This document shows, one piece after another, positions 60,020 to 64,000 of a stretch of 64,000 bases of DNA (positions are counted from its first letter, which is position 1; every line of letters starts with the position of its first letter). Made by a program: the position numbers and the translations under genes. Source of the stretch: Gordonia namibiensis NBRC 108229 (GTDB lineage: Bacteria > Actinomycetota > Actinomycetes > Mycobacteriales > Mycobacteriaceae). The notes beneath the pieces were generated by a model that searched no databases, was not told where the DNA came from, and saw only the letters and a list, made by a program, of their open reading frames with translations. Where the stretch lies: assembly GCF_000298235.1 (NCBI RefSeq), contig NZ_BAHE01000012.1, forward strand, positions 22,889 through 86,888. The letters are read 5' to 3'.

Positions 60020-61206
60020 GGGCGCGGCGGGCGCGCGTGGACGGCAGTCAGGTAGGCGCCGAGGTTGGTGGCGGTCTCGGCGACCGAATCGCCGCCGAAC
60101 TTGTCCAGTGCCGCCTGGGCGACGACGAGCGCCACCATGGCCTCGGCGACCACGCCGGCCGCGGGCACGGCGCACACGTCGGAGCGCTGGTGGATCGCGC
60201 TGGCGGTCTCCCCCGTCTCCATGTCGACCGTCGACAGGGCGCGCGGCACCGTCGAGATCGGCTTCATCGCGATGCGGACGCGCAGATCCTCGCCGTTGGT
60301 CATGCCGCCTTCGAGGCCGCCTGCACGGTTGGTGGAGCGCAGCACGCCGTCGGGTCCGGGGACCATCTCGTCGTGGGCCTCGCTGCCGCGGCGGCGGGCG
60401 GTGGTGAAGCCGTCGCCGACCTCGACGCCCTTGATTGCCTGGATGCCCATGAGTGCGGCAGCCAGACGTGCGTCGAGGCGGGTCTCACCGCTGACATGCG
60501 AGCCGAGGCCGACGGGCACACCGGTGGCGACGATCTCCACGACGCCGCCGAGGGTGTCGCCGTCCTTCTTGGCGGCTTCGATCTCGTCGATCATCGACTT
60601 CTCGGCGGCGGCGTCGAAAGCGCGGACCGGGCTGGCGTCGATGGCCTCGAGGTCGCTGTAGCGGGGCGGCGGGCCGACGTAGGGATCACTGGCGCCGATC
60701 GAGATGACGTGCGAGACGACCTCGATGCCGAAGACCTGACGCAGGAAGTTGCGGGCGACGGTGCCGGCGGCGACGCGTGCCGCGGTCTCGCGGGCGCTGG
60801 CGCGTTCGAGGACCGGACGGGCGTCGTCGAAGCCGTACTTGAGCATGCCCGAGTAGTCGGCGTGGCCGGGACGCGGACGGGTCAGCGGCGCGTTGCGGGC
60901 GCTGCCCTCGAGTTCGGCGGGATCGACCGGGTCGGCAGCCATGACGGTCTCCCATTTGGGCCATTCGGTGTTGCCGATCTCGATGGCGACCGGGCCGCCC
61001 ATCGTGCGTCCGTGGCGTACGCCACCGATCACGGTGACCTTGTCGGCCTCGAACTTCATCCGCGCGCCGCGACCGTAGCCGAGGCGACGGCGGGCGAGCT
61101 GTTCGGCGATGTCCGACGAGGTGACCTCGACCCCGGCGACCATGCCCTCGACGAGGGCGACCAAGGCGGGTCCGTGGGATTCTCCGGCAGTTATCCAGCG
61201 CAGCAC
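60016..61206 (-). CDS. aroC: Chorismate synthase
   Basis: AroC makes chorismate from EPSP with reduced FMN as catalyst. GTG 61206 gives 396 aa beginning [21 protein letters not shown], the usual N-terminus; ATG 61224 would add six residues. Signatures are [19 protein letters not shown] near 40-58, [44 protein letters not shown] near 110-152, and the C-terminal [22 protein letters not shown] with [15 protein letters not shown]. It begins the aroC-aroK-aroB overlapping unit. Confidence 0.97.
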
Positions 61207-61265
61207 AGTGATCAATTGTTCCATGTGCCCCACAACTCCCCGACAGCGGTCGTGGGCGGGCGTCG

Positions 61266-61661
61266 TCAGGCCAGATCGAACACGGCGATCAGCGCACCGA
61301 CGAGCGCCGGGGCGTGCGCATGTCCCCGTAGCGGTGCCCGTCGCCCGACGTCCATCAGGGCGATCACCAGCGACACGAGCGACGCACACGCCACCATCGC
61401 CACCGCGGTGTCCCAGCGCAGCGCGAGACCGCCGCAGACGAAGGCGAGCTTCACGTCACCGCCGCCGCACCATCCGACCGTGAACGTCAGGAGGTACGGC
61501 GCCGCGGCCACCGCAGCAGCGAGCCCCACGGCGGGTTGGGCGATCGCGACGGCGGCCACCGCACAGAGTCCAGGCCACACCATCGCATTGGGGATGCGCC
61601 GGGTGCGTGCGTCGGTGACCGCGATCGCGAGCAACCAGAACAGGATCGCGGGTTCGACCAT
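61266..61661 (-). CDS. Orphan A24-family prepilin peptidase
   Basis: ATG 61661 gives a 131-aa polytopic protein; GTG 61709 is an alternative start. The two catalytic aspartates of type IV prepilin peptidases are visible in [14 protein letters not shown] near residue 17 and the GxGD-type [11 protein letters not shown] near residue 68. The N-terminal methylase domain of PilD is absent. The gene sits between aroE and aroC as in M. tuberculosis (I recall Rv2551c), with no pilin or tad genes in the window. Its substrate is therefore encoded elsewhere. Confidence 0.87.
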   Translation of the reverse strand: MVEPAILFWLLAIAVTDARTRRIPNAMVWPGLCAVAAVAIAQPAVGLAAAVAAAPYLLTFTVGWCGGGDVKLAFVCGGLALRWDTAVAMVACASLVSLVIALMDVGRRAPLRGHAHAPALVGALIAVFDLA

Positions 61662-61713
61662 GTGCCGAGCCTCGCGCGTATCGCCGACAGCGTCGTCGAC
61701 GGTCTCCACAGCC

Positions 61714-62574
61714 TCAGGCGTTGGGGATGAGCACCTTCGTCATGGCCTCGCGGGGTGCCGGCAGTCCGGTGAACAGCTCGACCTGACGGAAGGCCTGGTT
61801 CAGCAACATGACCAGTCCCCCGACGACCACGCCACCGGCCGCCTCGACGGTGGCGGCGAGCGGCGTCGGCCAGGGATCGTAGATCACGTCGACGACCTTG
61901 CGTGCGTGGGCGATTACGGGCGCAAGCGTCTCGGCCGCCGGTGCGGGCACCGTCGACACCACGACAGACGCTGCCCGGCAACGATTTTCGAGCGCTGTCC
62001 CGGCGTCGAAGGGAACGACCTCACCGGCGATGCCGAGGCGCTCGCACAGCTCCAGGACCGACCCGGCCCGGCCGGCGTCGCGCGCGACAACCGAGAGCGT
62101 CGAGACGCCCACCTCGGCGAGCGCCATGACGGTCGGCAGCGCCGTGCCGCCGGCACCGACCACGACCGCGTCGGGCGCGGCCCCCGCGGCGAGGTCGGCG
62201 TCGACGCCCAGTTCGGCCAGCGCGCCGGTCATGCCGTCGATGTCGGTGCAGTCGGCCCGCCACCCGCCGTCGATGCGGACGAGGGTGTTCGCCGATCCGA
62301 CCAGTTCCGCCCGTTCGGTCCGCTCGGTCGCGAAGTCCAGGGCGGCCAGCTTGTTCGGCATGGTCACCGAGAACCCGATGAACTCCGGTGCCGCGTCGGA
62401 GACGATCTCGGGCAACCGGTCGGCCGTGCACTCGATCCGGTCGTAGGTCCAGTCGTCGAGACCCAGCGCCCGGTAGGCGGCCAGGTGGACGGCGGGCGAC
62501 TTGGAGTGTGCGATCGGCGAACCGAGCACCGCCGCCCGGCGACGGTCACCGTAGGGCGAACGGGTCACTGGCAT
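61714..62574 (-). CDS. aroE: Shikimate dehydrogenase
   Basis: AroE reduces 3-dehydroshikimate with NADPH. ATG 62574 overlaps the mltG stop by 10 bp and gives 286 aa. Substrate-binding segments are AAVLGSPIAHSKSPAVHLAAYRALG near residue 14, FSVTMPNKLAALDFA near 67 with the catalytic Lys, and ANTLVRIDGGWRADCTDIDG near 92 with the Asp. The NADP motif is VVVGAGGTALPTVMAL near 137. GGLVMLLNQAFRQVELFTG near the end is conserved. Confidence 0.96.
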   Translation of the reverse strand: MPVTRSPYGDRRRAAVLGSPIAHSKSPAVHLAAYRALGLDDWTYDRIECTADRLPEIVSDAAPEFIGFSVTMPNKLAALDFATERTERAELVGSANTLVRIDGGWRADCTDIDGMTGALAELGVDADLAAGAAPDAVVVGAGGTALPTVMALAEVGVSTLSVVARDAGRAGSVLELCERLGIAGEVVPFDAGTALENRCRAASVVVSTVPAPAAETLAPVIAHARKVVDVIYDPWPTPLAATVEAAGGVVVGGLVMLLNQAFRQVELFTGLPAPREAMTKVLIPNA

Positions 62575-64000
62575 CCCGTCGACACGAGCTTGTTCTTGCA
62601 GGCGACGTTGCGGTTGCGCTTGTGCTCCTCGAAGGTGTCGGCGAACAGCGTGGTACCCGCGGTGTCGACGGTGACGAAGTACAGCCACGAACCCGGTGCC
62701 GGGTCGAGCATCGCCTCGAGTGCGGGGACACCCACGGCCGCGATCGGGGTCGGCGGAAGACCCTTGTAGCGGTACGTGTTCCACTCGTTGTCGGCCTTGT
62801 AGGCCTCACCGTGCACGTCGATGTTGGTGACGGCGGCGGTGTAGTTCTGCGTCGAGTCCATCTCGAGCCGCTGATCCTCGTCGAGCCGGTTGCGGATGAC
62901 GCGGGCGACCTTCGGGGCATCCTCGACGTGGCGCACCTCGCGTTCGACGATCGACGCGGCGATCAGCGTCTCGTAGGGCGAGAGTCCGGATTTGTTGTCG
63001 TCCACCAGACCCCACTGGTCGAACATCGCCGCGCTCTTGGTGATCATCTCGTTGAGGATCTGCACCGCGCTGTGATCGGGTTCGACGCGTTCCCAGGTGG
63101 TGGGCGCGATCAGGCCCTCGATGCGGCGATGGTCGCCGGTCATCGACGCGACGTTCTCCTTCGCCCAATCCGGCACCCCGAGCGCCTCGGGGGTCGAGGT
63201 GGCGGCCGCCTCTTCGAGCTGCGCCACCGTGACACCCTCGGGCTGACCGTTGATCTCGGTCGTCGTGGCGTCCTCGATCAACTGGAAGATGCCCGGCGTG
63301 ACCTTGTCGTCGATACCGGTCTTGGAATCGAGTTGCAGACCCGGCGGGATCACCACGCGTCCGACGCGGTGCTGGGCACTGTCGTCGGTGAGCATCTCCA
63401 CGGCGGTCGACGCCGGGATCTGGGTCCGCATCTTGTAGAGGCCGCCGGACATGGGCTGGCCGTCCGCGGCGTCGAGGAAAGCACGCATGCTGCCGACGAC
63501 ATCGGCGTCGAGAAGGATCTGGCCGAAGTCGGACAGGGTCGAGTTCTCCGGGATGTCGACGATCACGTCGCTGGCGCCTGCGGTGTTGGTGTAGTCCTTG
63601 CGCGACTCCAGGACTCCCATGGAGCGCAGACCGTAGTAGCCGACGCCGCCGACGAGCGCGAGCATGAACACGATCGCCAGCGCCAGCACCGCGCGGCGCT
63701 TCTTCTGGTTCTCCCGGCTGCGCTGGCGCGGACGTCGCGGAGCCGCCGTCGGTTCCGCCTCGTCGGCACCCGGCCACCAGTCGTCCTCGTCGCGACCACG
63801 CACGCCGCGCGGCGTCGTCGTCACGGGCTCGGTGTGTGCGGGCTCGGCATAGGCAGCCTCGTCGAAGGCCGGTTCGTCGTAGGTCTGTTCGTCGTAGACG
63901 GGTTGGGCGTCGACGTCGGTGAACTCCGCGTCGTCGAAGCGCTCGGCGGCTTCCTGAGGCGGGGCCACCGGCGGTGGCGGCGGCGCGGGCCGACGCGGGG
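62565..64000 (-). CDS. mltG: Endolytic murein transglycosylase MltG, 5' end outside the window
   Basis: MltG is a membrane-anchored lytic transglycosylase that cleaves nascent glycan strands. The visible C-terminal 478 residues have one membrane segment (AVLALAIVFMLALVGGVGYYGL) and a LysM-like region. The catalytic domain has ETLIAASIVEREVRH (catalytic Glu), RVIRNRLDEDQRLEMDSTQNYTAAV and YKGLPPTPIAAVGVPALEAMLDP. The N-terminal cytoplasmic part is acidic and repetitive (YDEQTYDEPAFDEAAYAEP) and preceded by a proline run. The frame is open to base 64000 with no start of its own there; a GTG at 63968 exists, but the true start is probably further upstream. Confidence 0.94.
   Translation of the reverse strand, partial: PRRPAPPPPPVAPPQEAAERFDDAEFTDVDAQPVYDEQTYDEPAFDEAAYAEPAHTEPVTTTPRGVRGRDEDDWWPGADEAEPTAAPRRPRQRSRENQKKRRAVLALAIVFMLALVGGVGYYGLRSMGVLESRKDYTNTAGASDVIVDIPENSTLSDFGQILLDADVVGSMRAFLDAADGQPMSGGLYKMRTQIPASTAVEMLTDDSAQHRVGRVVIPPGLQLDSKTGIDDKVTPGIFQLIEDATTTEINGQPEGVTVAQLEEAAATSTPEALGVPDWAKENVASMTGDHRRIEGLIAPTTWERVEPDHSAVQILNEMITKSAAMFDQWGLVDDNKSGLSPYETLIAASIVEREVRHVEDAPKVARVIRNRLDEDQRLEMDSTQNYTAAVTNIDVHGEAYKADNEWNTYRYKGLPPTPIAAVGVPALEAMLDPAPGSWLYFVTVDTAGTTLFADTFEEHKRNRNVACKNKLVSTGCQ

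Overview
The window is a high-G+C actinobacterial chromosome segment. Gene order and protein sequences place it in the Mycobacteriales, most like Gordonia and its relatives. The evidence is the glycolytic/pentose-phosphate block with opcA, whiA-yvcK-rapZ-uvrC, mIHF next to gmk, a PriA with degenerate helicase motifs, many GTG starts, ATGA/TGATG gene overlaps and several apparent leaderless promoters. The genus call is inference; no rRNA is present.

Layout. 1-1165: end of a quinone oxidoreductase and ctaB (haem O synthase). 1382-7900 (+): oxidative and non-oxidative pentose phosphate operon tkt-tal-zwf-opcA-pgl. 7913-13770: accessory region with a formamidase locus (fmdB, fmdA, a MetX-like hydrolase, a MarR regulator and an AmiC-like amide receptor), ppnP and a flavodoxin-fold quinone reductase. 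13767-20110 (-): ppc, secG, tpiA, pgk, gap. 20291-25863 (-): whiA, yvcK, rapZ, uvrC and a PH-like membrane protein. 25860-30396 (-): riboflavin genes ribH, ribBA, ribE and ribD with an FMN riboswitch between ribD and ribE, then rpe.

30450-37684 is a second accessory block: a three-gene type VII secretion-type cassette of visibly lower G+C, a GNAT acetyltransferase, a 13E12-type HNH protein and an ArsR/AHSA1/DHFR-like operon. It separates rpe from rsmB, which I recall as neighbours in M. tuberculosis. 37689-46019 (-): rsmB, fmt, priA, metK, coaBC, rpoZ, gmk, mihF. 46491-55336 (-): the pyrimidine operon pyrR-pyrB-pyrC-(membrane protein)-carA-carB-pyrF, preceded by a probable PyrR-binding RNA hairpin. 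55499-57676 (-): nusB, efp, pepQ. 57786-58277 (+): a small membrane protein. 58347-64000 (-): shikimate genes aroB, aroK, aroC and aroE with an orphan prepilin peptidase, then mltG running off the window.

Most of the window is conserved housekeeping synteny. The parts most worth a second look are the formamidase locus, the type VII-type cassette, the pyr leader and the anomalous 5' end of priA. The formamidase promoter carries a perfect 14-bp inverted repeat at the predicted transcription start and one or two GlnR-type boxes upstream.
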